Below, in pieces: positions 16,932-24,866 of a DNA stretch of 52,355 nt (position 1 is its first letter; the number at the start of each line of letters is the position of its first letter). The notes below the pieces were generated by a model. It made no database searches, was not told the origin of the DNA, and was given only the letters and a program-made list of their open reading frames with translations. The position numbers were made by a program, and so were the translations under genes. Origin of the DNA: an uncultured Polynucleobacter sp. (GTDB lineage: Bacteria > Pseudomonadota > Gammaproteobacteria > Burkholderiales > Burkholderiaceae); assembly GCA_937996825.1 (NCBI GenBank), contig CALKUJ010000337.1, positions 1 to 52,355 of the forward strand, written 5' to 3'.

Positions 16932-17897
16932 TCAACTATCTGAGCGTTTTGTACGCCAACCTTTGACGTTAGCAGAAATGTCCTGAAGCGCAGTCATGAC
17001 TGTCACTCCTTCAGGGGTGCGCTTGCGTAAAGCCTGGTTCTCGCCACCCACCCATAACTCCACTCCTGGGGCCAACTTTGACTTGAGCTCATTCAAACCA
17101 TCAACGACTTGGTTTTGATTCATTTGCGAAGAAAACGATAAGGCAATCACATCCGCTTTTTGAGCTCTTGCTGCTTGAGCGATTTCAAGAATTGGTGTTT
17201 GCGTTCCCAAAGACACACATGAACATCCTTCTAAGGCCATCAATGCTTCAGCCATCAAAAGACCTAAGCTGTGATGTTCCTGCGGGAATGTTGTTAATAA
17301 AATTCTTGGTCTGGCCAATTCTTCATTTTGACCAATATGGCCGCGTGGTACCGAATTGATGGCTGTTCTCAACAAATGTTTAATTTGCTCTGTGAACAAA
17401 TGCTCTTCGTGTATCTCCAACTTACCATTGGCCCAGTACTCACCAATATTTCTAATCAATGGTGCAACGACTTCAATCACAAAACGATCTAAACCGATCT
17501 TCATCAAAGTCGTGGAAAGTGCCAACCTCAAGGCCTCAGTTTGATGAGATCTCAATAAATCTAAATACCGATCCATTTCTTCTTGAGAAATCATCGATAA
17601 AGAATGAGTGCTGACCTCTGCGGCTTGATTGGTTCTTGCGTTTAATTCTTTGAGCGCCTCAATTGGTAAGGGCACAATTCGCCCAGGACGAAAGCCTGAG
17701 TCCAATAATCTTTTTAAAATTCGTAGTTTTTCGATCTGATCGGCCGGATAAACGCGGTCATCATTCTTATCCCGGAGGGGAATTGGGAAGTTATAGCGTC
17801 TTTCCCACACTCTAAGTGTGTCTTTGGCAATGCCTGTGTCTCGCTCTACTGCAGCGATGCTCAGCATGTCTGGCAAATTGGTAAACCTAACATTCAT
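16932..17897 (-). CDS. litR: MerR-family cobalamin-binding light-responsive regulator (LitR/CarH type)
   Basis: A 321-residue transcription factor. Residues about 12-80 form a MerR helix-turn-helix with TLRVWERRYNFP. The middle helical bundle carries W155 followed nine residues later by E165-H166, the Wx9EH motif of adenosylcobalamin photoreceptors. The Rossmann part has E207-x-H209-xx-G212, the cobalt-ligating ExHxxG motif. In known relatives B12 binding in the dark keeps target promoters repressed and light releases them. It precedes phrB by 1 nt and is divergent from the peroxidase gene. Light response here is inferred from motifs and context. Confidence 0.92.
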   Translation of the reverse strand: MNVRFTNLPDMLSIAAVERDTGIAKDTLRVWERRYNFPIPLRDKNDDRVYPADQIEKLRILKRLLDSGFRPGRIVPLPIEALKELNARTNQAAEVSTHSLSMISQEEMDRYLDLLRSHQTEALRLALSTTLMKIGLDRFVIEVVAPLIRNIGEYWANGKLEIHEEHLFTEQIKHLLRTAINSVPRGHIGQNEELARPRILLTTFPQEHHSLGLLMAEALMALEGCSCVSLGTQTPILEIAQAARAQKADVIALSFSSQMNQNQVVDGLNELKSKLAPGVELWVGGENQALRKRTPEGVTVMTALQDISANVKGWRTKRSDS

Positions 17898-17956
17898 AAG
17901 GCAAAACTCGGTATGTCGCCAAGTTAATACGAGGTATCGACCAGCAAATTCTACAC

Positions 17957-17967
17957 TGTCTAAGACA
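17957..17967. promoter_or_regulatory. Palindrome in the litR promoter, candidate operator
   Basis: TGTCT-A-AGACA is a perfect inverted repeat just upstream of a leftward -10-like TAGAAT (17953-17948), that is, between the putative -10 and -35 boxes of litR. MerR-type regulators bind at this position, so autoregulation is plausible. The -35 box itself is poor. Confidence 0.4.
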
Positions 17968-18025
17968 TAATTTGCATTTTTTTTGATTTGTGCTTAATAT
18001 TGCACCATATTGTTGATTTGACCTA

Positions 18026-18068
18026 GACAAACTGAATTCTTGTCCATGGTCAGCAGCAAACTTATAAA
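18026..18068 (+). promoter_or_regulatory. Predicted promoter of the gpx-folE2 unit with overlapping inverted repeat
   Basis: TTGTCC (18040-18045) and TATAAA (18063-18068) are separated by 17 bp, giving a good sigma-70 promoter with a start near 18075 and AGGAG before the ATG at 18092. The inverted repeat GACAA-N9-TTGTC (18026-18044) covers the -35 box and shares the GACA core with the palindrome before litR. Confidence 0.55.
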
Positions 18069-18091
18069 AATGGGTCGAGGAGACAAACCCA

Positions 18092-18724
18092 ATGATGGTC
18101 GGAACTGAGAACAGATCCAGAGCCCCACAACAGGTTGCTAAAAGCCTGGGGGCTCAGTTTTACAGAACGGCTTTAACAGCCCTTCTGTTGGTCATTCTCA
18201 TGTGGTCTTTTTGGCCAAAGGAAGCTGTTGCCATGAATTGTTCAAAAACCTTATCTCATACCTTTTTGAGACTTCAGGATGAGGCACCCCAAAATCTTTG
18301 CCAGTACCAGGGCAAAGTGGTTTTAATCGTCAATACAGCCAGCTATTGTGGTTTCACAAGCCAATATGATGGCTTGGAGAAGCTTTATAGCCAATATAAA
18401 GACAAAGGTTTGGTGATATTGGGCTTCCCATCCAACGATTTCGGCAAACAAGAGCCTGGTACTAACAAAGAAATCGCTGATTTTTGCCACAACACTTATG
18501 GTGTGAAATTTCCAATGTTTGCTAAATCATCCGTCACTGGACCGAATGCAAATCCTCTTTTTAAACATTTGATTGAACAAACTGGTACCAAACCTCGCTG
18601 GAACTTCTACAAGTATTTAGTAGACCGCCAAGGTAATGTGGTTGACGCTTATAGCAGCATGACATCGCCAAGCAGTTCAAAGCTTGTTGCTCAAATCGAA
18701 AAATTACTTCAGGAGAAGTTGTAA
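18092..18724 (+). CDS. Glutathione peroxidase with N-terminal membrane anchor
   Basis: Thiol peroxidase of the GPx family reducing hydrogen or lipid peroxides. The peroxidatic Cys86 is in NTASYCGFTSQY; the tetrad partners lie in FPSNDFGKQEPG (Gln) and RWNFYKYLV (Trp, Asn). A hydrophobic segment at about residues 26-41 would anchor it or export it, unusual compared with the cytosolic 160-residue form; cleavage after AVA is possible. AGGAG stands 9 nt before the ATG. It ends in TAA immediately before the folE2 ATG. Membrane location fits defence against lipid peroxides, an inference. Confidence 0.9.
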   Translation: MMVGTENRSRAPQQVAKSLGAQFYRTALTALLLVILMWSFWPKEAVAMNCSKTLSHTFLRLQDEAPQNLCQYQGKVVLIVNTASYCGFTSQYDGLEKLYSQYKDKGLVILGFPSNDFGKQEPGTNKEIADFCHNTYGVKFPMFAKSSVTGPNANPLFKHLIEQTGTKPRWNFYKYLVDRQGNVVDAYSSMTSPSSSKLVAQIEKLLQEKL

Positions 18725-19527
18725 TGAATGCACCAGAAAAGATTTTTCTACCTGATGTTCAAGCAAGTCTCGATGAACGCAACATTGTGATTCAAAAAGT
18801 TGGTATCAAATCTGTGCGCCATCCTGTTCAGATCAAAACCAAGGCAGGCGCCCAAGCCAGTGTAGCAATGATAGATATGACTGTGCAGTTGCCTTCAGAT
18901 GTCAAAGGTACTCACATGTCGAGATTTTTGGAAGTGCTTCAAAGCCAACATGAGCCACTTGAGTTTGATTCAGTTAAAAAACTCATGAGCGATATGCTTA
19001 CTCGCCTAGAAGCAACAGAAGGTCACATTGATATGAAGATGCCACTTTTCTTGAACAAAGTGGCACCAGTGTCTGGTGTTGAGAGTTTGCTTGATTACGA
19101 TCTACACATCAAAGCAGCTTTTGAAAAAGGTGCTCTGCGTTACACACTGCAAGTACAAGTTCCAGTCACCAGCTTGTGCCCATGTTCAAAGAAAATTTCT
19201 GAGTATGGTGCTCACAATCAACGTTCACATATCGTGATTGCTGCTGAGATCACTGAAAACATGGATGCTGAAGATTTAATCAAGATTGCTGAACAAGCTG
19301 CCTCCTGTGAACTATGGGGTCTATTGAAGCGCCCTGACGAAAAGTACGTCACGGAAAAAGCTTATGACAATCCTAAATTTGTAGAAGATTTGGTTCGAGA
19401 CATTGCTGTGGCACTTGATCACTCTAACAAAGTTCTTGCTTACGAAGTCTCATCAGAAAATTTTGAATCTATCCACAATCACTCTGCTTATGCATGGTTA
19501 GCAAAAGATAAACGACAGATCCATTAA
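18724..19527 (+). CDS. folE2: GTP cyclohydrolase IB
   Basis: Converts GTP to dihydroneopterin triphosphate, first step of folate synthesis, by the FolE2 family (COG1469), which is distinct from the zinc enzyme FolE. The conserved cysteine is in VPVTSLCPCSKKISEYGAHN, with the glutamate in CELWGLLKRPDEK. The 267-residue length is standard. It follows the peroxidase gene with no gap and has AGGAG upstream. Placement beside a photolyase gene recalls the folE-phr pairings known in LitR-controlled loci; pterin supply for antenna cofactors is a possible reason. Confidence 0.96.
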   Translation: MNAPEKIFLPDVQASLDERNIVIQKVGIKSVRHPVQIKTKAGAQASVAMIDMTVQLPSDVKGTHMSRFLEVLQSQHEPLEFDSVKKLMSDMLTRLEATEGHIDMKMPLFLNKVAPVSGVESLLDYDLHIKAAFEKGALRYTLQVQVPVTSLCPCSKKISEYGAHNQRSHIVIAAEITENMDAEDLIKIAEQAASCELWGLLKRPDEKYVTEKAYDNPKFVEDLVRDIAVALDHSNKVLAYEVSSENFESIHNHSAYAWLAKDKRQIH

Positions 19528-19534
19528 CCCTTTC

Positions 19535-19619
19535 AACCACAAGACATGAAGCCCGCTGAGCGCAGTTTCTCTCCCTCCCTTATTTTTGCTCAGGGGTGTC
19601 TTGTGGTTTTCTTATTTAA
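19535..19619 (+). terminator. Very long hairpin terminator after folE2
   Basis: AACCACAAGACA (19535-19546) pairs perfectly with TGTCTTGTGGTT (19597-19608). Inside it CCC (19552-19554) pairs with GGG (19594-19596), and CTGAGC (19556-19561) with GCTCAG (19588-19593). This gives about 21 paired bases with two bulges around a 26 nt pyrimidine-rich loop, followed by TTCTTATTT. It most simply terminates the gpx-folE2 transcript, but it is unusually large and the next gene in the same direction starts only 30 nt later. Confidence 0.7.
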
Positions 19620-19637
19620 CGCCAATGAAAGAGTCTC

Positions 19638-20969
19638 ATGAAAATAGCCATCGTTGGCGCTGGCATATCAGGCCTTGGCTGTGCCTATGCCCTCAGTAAA
19701 TTAGACAATTGCGAAGTCACTCTATATGAGGGTGGCAATCACATCGGTGGTCACAGCAATACAGTTGATTTGACTCTCGACACCCCATTGGGCAAAGTGA
19801 GCCATGGCGTTGATACTGGGTTTTTAGTATTCAATCAAAGAACTTATCCAAGACTGATCCGCTTGTTCCATGAAATTGACTTAGAGATTGCAAAATCTGA
19901 TATGTCTTTTTCTGTGTCCATTCCAAAACAAAATGGCGATGTCCTAGAGTGGTCAGGCACTAGCATTGATTCATTATTTGCCCAAAGAAAAAATATCTTC
20001 AGCCCTTCGTTTTTACGCATGGCGAAAGACATCATTCGATTCAATCGAATTTGTACAAAATTGGCAGCAGATAAACAATTGGATGAAATTGATCTGACTG
20101 TTGGCGAATTCCTCAAAAAGCATGGCTTCAGCCAGCAATTTCAAGATTGGTATTTCTTACCGATGGTTGGTGCTATTTGGTCTTGTCCAGTTTCACAAAT
20201 GCTGGCATTTCCAATTGCCACCATGATCAGATTTTGCTTCAACCACGGATTGATTCAAATTGCTGATAGACCTCAATGGTTGACGGTCAAAGGTGGTTCA
20301 AGAGAGTATGTCAAAAAGTTATGTGCTCACATTGAACATAATGGCGGCTCATTTATTCGAGAGCAGGTGAGCTCTGTTTCTAGAAATGCAAATCAAGTCA
20401 ACATCAGCACTGCTCATGGCACCATCAGTTATGACCATGTGGTCATGGCTTGTCATAGCGATCAAGCACTTCAAGCTTTGGCTGACCCTAGCAATGAAGA
20501 AAATAATATTCTTGGCTCTGTTAAGTATCAAGATAACCGCGCCGTTTTACACACGGACAGTTCTTTATTGCCAAAAGAGAAAAAATGTTGGGCTGCCTGG
20601 AATTATGCAAGCACCAGAAGTGAAAATCTTCAAGATCAAGAAGTTTGCGTTAACTACCTGATTAATCAACTACAACCATTGCCCGAAAGTTGGAACAATC
20701 AACCAGTGATCGTCAGCTTAAATCCTGTGATTGAACCCAAAGCAGACACCATTCATGCAGACATACAGTATGCGCACCCTGTGTTTGATCAAGCAGCCAT
20801 CCTTGCTCAGCAAAATTTATCATTGATACAGGGCCTCAACAACACATGGTACTGTGGTGCCTGGACTGGTTATGGCTTCCATGAAGATGGCCTGCGTTCA
20901 GGTGAACTTGTGGCTGAAGCAATCCAAGAAATTTTAAGATCCCCTAGAAACACACCCATATCAGCATGA
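19638..20969 (+). CDS. ufaD: FAD-dependent oxidoreductase, UfaD-like fatty acid desaturase
   Basis: A 443-residue flavoprotein of the COG2907 amine-oxidase-like family. The N-terminal dinucleotide motif is IAIVGAGISGLGCAYAL, followed by GGHSNTVDL; the C-terminal FAD segment is YCGAWTGYGFHEDGLRSG. In Rhodobacter sphaeroides a member of this family, UfaD, desaturates methylated membrane acyl chains on the way to furan fatty acids. The call rests on family plus the adjacent UfaO- and UfaM-like genes. It is the first gene of a five-gene operon, overlapping the next by 4 nt. Activity on phospholipid chains is inferred. Confidence 0.82.
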   Translation: MKIAIVGAGISGLGCAYALSKLDNCEVTLYEGGNHIGGHSNTVDLTLDTPLGKVSHGVDTGFLVFNQRTYPRLIRLFHEIDLEIAKSDMSFSVSIPKQNGDVLEWSGTSIDSLFAQRKNIFSPSFLRMAKDIIRFNRICTKLAADKQLDEIDLTVGEFLKKHGFSQQFQDWYFLPMVGAIWSCPVSQMLAFPIATMIRFCFNHGLIQIADRPQWLTVKGGSREYVKKLCAHIEHNGGSFIREQVSSVSRNANQVNISTAHGTISYDHVVMACHSDQALQALADPSNEENNILGSVKYQDNRAVLHTDSSLLPKEKKCWAAWNYASTRSENLQDQEVCVNYLINQLQPLPESWNNQPVIVSLNPVIEPKADTIHADIQYAHPVFDQAAILAQQNLSLIQGLNNTWYCGAWTGYGFHEDGLRSGELVAEAIQEILRSPRNTPISA

Positions 20970-21739
20970 GTATTGCAAAAATTTGTTTTGGCGAAGTTCG
21001 ACATGCTCGCTTAAAGCCAGCAATCAATAAGTTTGCATACTCTGTATTTACTTTGCGCATACCAATGCGCCAAAGAAAAACCCATCCCAAAGGAATCTCT
21101 CAAATTGGCTTGGGGGATAACAAACTTTCTTGGCTAACGTTCTACGACAAAGACCATGGCAGAGGCGAAAGCGACTCGCTTGAGTGGGCTCTCAACCTTG
21201 TCAAACAAGAGGGCATCACTGATATTGATGGGGAAGTTTGGTTGCAAACTTTTCCAAGGGTTTTAGGCTATGTATTTAATCCAGTGAGCTTTTGGTTTTT
21301 TGAAAATCGCTCAGGAAATTTAAGAGCCATCTTGGCTGAGGTCAATAACACCTTTGACGAGAGACACTGCTACCTTTTGAGCAACCCAAACGGAGAACAC
21401 CTTCAATGGGGTCAAAGCTTTTTATCCAATAAGGTTTTTCATGTATCACCCTTTTGCGAAGTTAAGGGCGAATACCAATTCAGATTTTTATCAAAACCTG
21501 GATCGGGCCAACACGTTGCAAGGATTGAATATCATCATCAAGGACCTCTTTTAATCACCAGCATCAATGGAATTGAACAAGATATTGATTTAAAAAGTAT
21601 CATTTGGTCTGCGGTCAGATACCCAGCAATGAGCATCGGAGTGATTGTCAGAATTCATTGGCAAGCTTTACGTTTATGGCTAAAAGGTGTCCAATTTCAT
21701 AGCAAGCCAACACCACCTTCTACGGAAGTGAGTAAATGA
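20966..21739 (+). CDS. ufaO: DUF1365 family protein, UfaO-like
   Basis: A 257-residue member of DUF1365 (COG3496). Typical segments are the start FGEVRHARLKP, LQTFPRVLGYVFNPVSFWFF, and the short VNNTFDERHCYLL. In the furan fatty acid pathway the protein UfaO is needed to place an oxygen from O2 into the ring, and the DUF1365 gene next to ufaD is the matching gene to my knowledge. It is coupled by 4 nt ATGA overlaps on both sides. The pathway assignment is from context and family; chemistry is not visible. Confidence 0.8.
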   Translation: MSIAKICFGEVRHARLKPAINKFAYSVFTLRIPMRQRKTHPKGISQIGLGDNKLSWLTFYDKDHGRGESDSLEWALNLVKQEGITDIDGEVWLQTFPRVLGYVFNPVSFWFFENRSGNLRAILAEVNNTFDERHCYLLSNPNGEHLQWGQSFLSNKVFHVSPFCEVKGEYQFRFLSKPGSGQHVARIEYHHQGPLLITSINGIEQDIDLKSIIWSAVRYPAMSIGVIVRIHWQALRLWLKGVQFHSKPTPPSTEVSK

Positions 21740-22968
21740 GTTCAAATACCAATACCTATGATGGTTTCTTGCCAAGTTTGCCTTGGCATGCCAAGGCCGT
21801 TCTTTCACTTTTGAAGAATATCCAGGTTGGTCAACTGCAAGTCATCAGCCCTGAAGGGCAGTGCCTCACCTTTAAAGGCGCTCATGCAGGCATCGATGCA
21901 ACTATTCAAATTCATGACTGGGAAGTTTGTAGAGCGTGCTTAAAGTCTGGTGACATTGGTTTTGCAGAAAGTTACATCAAAGGGCATTGTGATTCACCTG
22001 ATCTTTTAGCTCTTCTTAGATTGCTTTTGGCTAACAGACAGGAAATTGAGACCATCATTTATGGCAATTGGTGGGGTCGCTTAGGTTATCGCATCAAGCA
22101 TTGGTTTAATAAAAATACCAAAGCTGGTAGCAAAAAAAATATTCACGCACACTATGACATCGGTAATGCGTTTTACTCTCTTTGGTTAGACCCCAGCATG
22201 ACCTATTCGAGCGCTTGCTTCGAAAGCAAAGATACGCCTTTGGTCGAAGCACAAATTGCCAAGTATCAAAAAATCATTGAATCACTCACTGTAGCGCGTG
22301 GTGAAAAAATTCTTGAGGTTGGCTGTGGTTGGGGCGGCCTCATGGAACAAGCTTGCCTCGCAGGAATTGATATTGACTGCTTGACCATCTCTGAAGAGCA
22401 AGCCAAGTATGCGCGCGAGCGCGGCGAAAGAATTCAAGCAAATGCTTCAGGTCGTCAGCAAATCTTGTTACAAGACTATCGCGATCATCAAGAGCAGTAC
22501 GATGGCATAGCCTCTATTGAAATGTTTGAGGCAGTTGGCGAAAGTTATTGGCCAAGTTATTTTGAAATGATCAAGCGATGCTTAAAGCCTGGCAAAAAAG
22601 CTTGTATTCAAACAATTGTGATTGCCGACGACTTATTTGAAAAGTATCGGAATAGCTCTGACTTTATTCAACAATACGTTTTCCCTGGCGGTATGTTGCC
22701 TTCAGAGGAAAAGTTCAAAGAGGCCGCTGCCAAGCAAGGTCTTGTGACTGAAAGCGTTTATCGATTTGGCCAGGACTATCAAAAAACTTTGGTTTTATGG
22801 CATGAAAAGTTTAACCAACAACTGGAAGCAATCAAAGCCCAAGGCTTTGATCAAAAGTTCATCCGCTTATGGAACCTCTATTTGATGTACTGTGCTGCAG
22901 GATTTGCGGATAAGAGCACCGATGTCATTCAATTCACCCTAAGAAAGCCCGAGACAAATGGCGCTTAA
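21736..22968 (+). CDS. ufaM: Cyclopropane synthase homologue, UfaM-like acyl-chain methyltransferase
   Basis: SAM-dependent methyltransferase acting on unsaturated phospholipid acyl chains. The SAM loop is EVGCGWGGL, preceded by HYDIGNAFYSLWLDPSMTYSS. Compared with E. coli Cfa, two bicarbonate-site residues differ: Cys139 is Ser159 and His266 is Gln292, while Glu265 and Tyr348 match Glu239 and Tyr317. The EMFEAVGE form replaces EHVG. These changes fit a UfaM-type enzyme making a methyl-branched trans chain rather than a cyclopropane. Length 410 residues; operon position third, between ufaO and an SDR gene. Confidence 0.82.
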   Translation: MSSNTNTYDGFLPSLPWHAKAVLSLLKNIQVGQLQVISPEGQCLTFKGAHAGIDATIQIHDWEVCRACLKSGDIGFAESYIKGHCDSPDLLALLRLLLANRQEIETIIYGNWWGRLGYRIKHWFNKNTKAGSKKNIHAHYDIGNAFYSLWLDPSMTYSSACFESKDTPLVEAQIAKYQKIIESLTVARGEKILEVGCGWGGLMEQACLAGIDIDCLTISEEQAKYARERGERIQANASGRQQILLQDYRDHQEQYDGIASIEMFEAVGESYWPSYFEMIKRCLKPGKKACIQTIVIADDLFEKYRNSSDFIQQYVFPGGMLPSEEKFKEAAAKQGLVTESVYRFGQDYQKTLVLWHEKFNQQLEAIKAQGFDQKFIRLWNLYLMYCAAGFADKSTDVIQFTLRKPETNGA

Positions 22969-23737
22969 TCAGCGAGTGATTAGCTTTTACAACAAAAGAA
23001 TCTGGATCATTGGTGCATCCAGCGGTATTGGTGAGGCTTGCGCTCAGACCTTTTTAAGTCATGGCGCTAAAGTTGCGCTCAGCGCACGTCGCGTTGATAA
23101 GCTCAAAGCCATTCAAAATAAATGGCCTGCTGATCAAACCCTTTGCTTGCCTGCTAATGCACAAAGTCATGATGAATTAAGCTCTGCTTACCAATCAATC
23201 AAGCAAACATGGGGCGGCATTGATTTGCTCCTGTACGTTTCAGGCATTTATGAACCCATGCGCGCTGACAACTTTGACTTGCCCAAAGCCACGGACATCG
23301 TCAACACCAATATCATTGGTGCCATGAGTGCTTGCTCAATCACTTTGCCTGATTTAATTCAACAACAATCTGGTGGCATTGCCATCGTGAGCAGTGTTGC
23401 TGGATACAGTGGCTTGCCACAATCCCTTGCCTATGGTCCTAGTAAGGCAGCCATGATTAATTTTTGCGAAAGTCTTTATTACGACCTAAAACCAAAAAAC
23501 GTGGCTGTTTATATGATCAACCCAGGTTTTGTAGCAACTGAAGCAACAGCTAAAAATGACTTTGAAATGCCAGCTTTGATCACATCTCAGGAAGCGGCCA
23601 CTGAAATTCTTGATGGCATTCAAGCGGGTGAGTTTGATATTCACTTTCCAAAAAGATTTTCATTCTTCTTGAAATTCTTGCGACTACTGCCTTACTCAGT
23701 TTATTTCTTCCTTATCAAAAAATTCATCAAGATTTAA
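22958..23737 (+). CDS. Short-chain dehydrogenase/reductase
   Basis: Classical SDR of 259 residues. The cofactor motif is GASSGIG (about residues 19-25), the catalytic serine is in IVSSVAG and the YxxxK motif is YGPSK. The usual NNAG turn reads YVSGIY, so the structural asparagine is missing. The C-terminus ends in a hydrophobic, basic stretch (LLPYSVYFFLIKKFIKI) that could attach it to a membrane. The start overlaps ufaM by 11 nt and the next gene follows without a gap. SDR genes accompany the furan-lipid genes elsewhere; substrate unknown. Confidence 0.85.
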   Translation: MALNQRVISFYNKRIWIIGASSGIGEACAQTFLSHGAKVALSARRVDKLKAIQNKWPADQTLCLPANAQSHDELSSAYQSIKQTWGGIDLLLYVSGIYEPMRADNFDLPKATDIVNTNIIGAMSACSITLPDLIQQQSGGIAIVSSVAGYSGLPQSLAYGPSKAAMINFCESLYYDLKPKNVAVYMINPGFVATEATAKNDFEMPALITSQEAATEILDGIQAGEFDIHFPKRFSFFLKFLRLLPYSVYFFLIKKFIKI

Positions 23738-24166
23738 ATGACAAGTCAGCATATTCAACGGGTGATTGATGAGTTTGAAAAGCTATCGCCTAACTCAATT
23801 GACACCTTGGTAGCGCTCTACTCTGAAGATGCTTTCTTCAAAGATCCATTCAATGAAGTCAAAGGACATGCAGGCATTAGACATATTTTTACCCACATGT
23901 TCACACAAGTGAACAATCCCAGATTTGTGATTAAAAATACCCTTGATAATGGATCTCATGCTTGCTTAATTTGGGAGTTCATCTTCCAACTTAAGAAGTC
24001 ACCCAACATCGACCAAGTCATCAAAGGCTGCACCTGGATGACCTTCAATGAAAAATTCCTCATCACAGAACACCGCGACTACTGGGATGCTGCTGAAGAG
24101 CTTTACGAAAAAATTCCAGTGCTGGGTGGATTGATGCGCTGGATAAAGAAAAAGGCCCGCGAGTAG
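23738..24166 (+). CDS. SnoaL-like/NTF2-fold protein
   Basis: A 142-residue protein of the SnoaL-like nuclear transport factor 2 superfamily, with the typical opening FEKLSPNSIDTLVALYSEDAFFKDPFNEVKG split by one helix, then strand-rich GCTWMTFNEKFLITEHRDYWD. Such proteins act as small isomerases or hydrolases or as binding partners. It is the last gene of the ufaD operon and starts immediately at the SDR stop. Its 3' end contains the hairpin that serves the convergent dsbA transcript. Confidence 0.8.
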   Translation: MTSQHIQRVIDEFEKLSPNSIDTLVALYSEDAFFKDPFNEVKGHAGIRHIFTHMFTQVNNPRFVIKNTLDNGSHACLIWEFIFQLKKSPNIDQVIKGCTWMTFNEKFLITEHRDYWDAAEELYEKIPVLGGLMRWIKKKARE

Positions 24167-24176
24167 GAAGCGGGCC
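24141..24176 (-). terminator. Rho-independent terminator after dsbA
   Basis: Read leftward, GGCCCGC and GCGGGCC form a 7 bp all-GC stem (24176-24154) with a 9 nt loop, followed by TTTTTCTTT. It follows the dsbA stop by about 26 nt and lies across the stop codon of the convergent SnoaL-like gene. On the other strand the hairpin has no U-tract. Confidence 0.85.
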
Positions 24177-24202
24177 CAATCATTACTTAAACTTAATCAG
24201 TT

Positions 24203-24859
24203 TTATTTCTTTTCTTTTCTAGCTTTATTCACCAAAAAGTCCATTGTTTGAATCGCTCTGGCTTTTGAGCCACCTGCGATAGATGGTGAAGTCAAATACT
24301 TACCTTGAACGGCAACTGTTGGCACACCATCGATTCTGTAAGTCTGAGCAATCTGATTCGCTGATCTTGCTTTTGAAATCACTGTGAAAGATTTAAAAGC
24401 TTTCAAAAAAGTTTGACGATCAATTCCTTGACTCGCTACCCAGTCTGCTATCTCAGCTTCAGCAAGTAGCTTTCTCTTATTAACATGCATTGCCACCATG
24501 ACCTTGGCATGCAAATCATTTCTTCCTAAGCTATCCAAGGCATAAAATAACTGGCTGTGTGGCAATAGTTCATCTCTGAATGCAACAGGTACTTTCTTGA
24601 CCACAACATCCTTACCCTGTTTAGCAATCCATGCACTCAACTCTGGCTCAAAGTCATGGCAATGAGGGCAGCCGTACCAAAAAAATTCTAGAACTTCAAT
24701 CTTGTCCTTAGATTCAGTTGCTTGAGCAACCGGCATCACACGATAGTCAAAGCCCTCTTCAATAGGTCTTGCTTGAGACAGCGCAAAATTAGAAAACCCA
24801 AAACAAATCAGCCCCAAGAAAATATTTCTAATGAGTGTGAATAAATTGATGTTTTTCAT
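24203..24859 (-). CDS. dsbA: Thiol:disulfide interchange protein DsbA
   Basis: Periplasmic oxidase that introduces disulfide bonds. A signal peptide of about 29 residues ends near ALSQA. The active site CPHC is at Cys64-Cys67 in EFFWYGCPHCHDFEP and the cis-proline loop is GVPTVAV. The 218-residue length is normal for the betaproteobacterial form. It follows the SPOR protein gene by 7 nt, making an argS-SPOR-dsbA leftward unit that ends at a clear terminator. Confidence 0.95.
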   Translation of the reverse strand: MKNINLFTLIRNIFLGLICFGFSNFALSQARPIEEGFDYRVMPVAQATESKDKIEVLEFFWYGCPHCHDFEPELSAWIAKQGKDVVVKKVPVAFRDELLPHSQLFYALDSLGRNDLHAKVMVAMHVNKRKLLAEAEIADWVASQGIDRQTFLKAFKSFTVISKARSANQIAQTYRIDGVPTVAVQGKYLTSPSIAGGSKARAIQTMDFLVNKARKEKK

Positions 24860-24866
24860 ATGTGGA

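Noticed and set aside
21736..22968. Annotating the Cfa homologue simply as cyclopropane-fatty-acid synthase
   Set aside because: Two bicarbonate-site residues differ and the neighbours are the ufaD/ufaO families, which fits a UfaM-type methyltransferase better.
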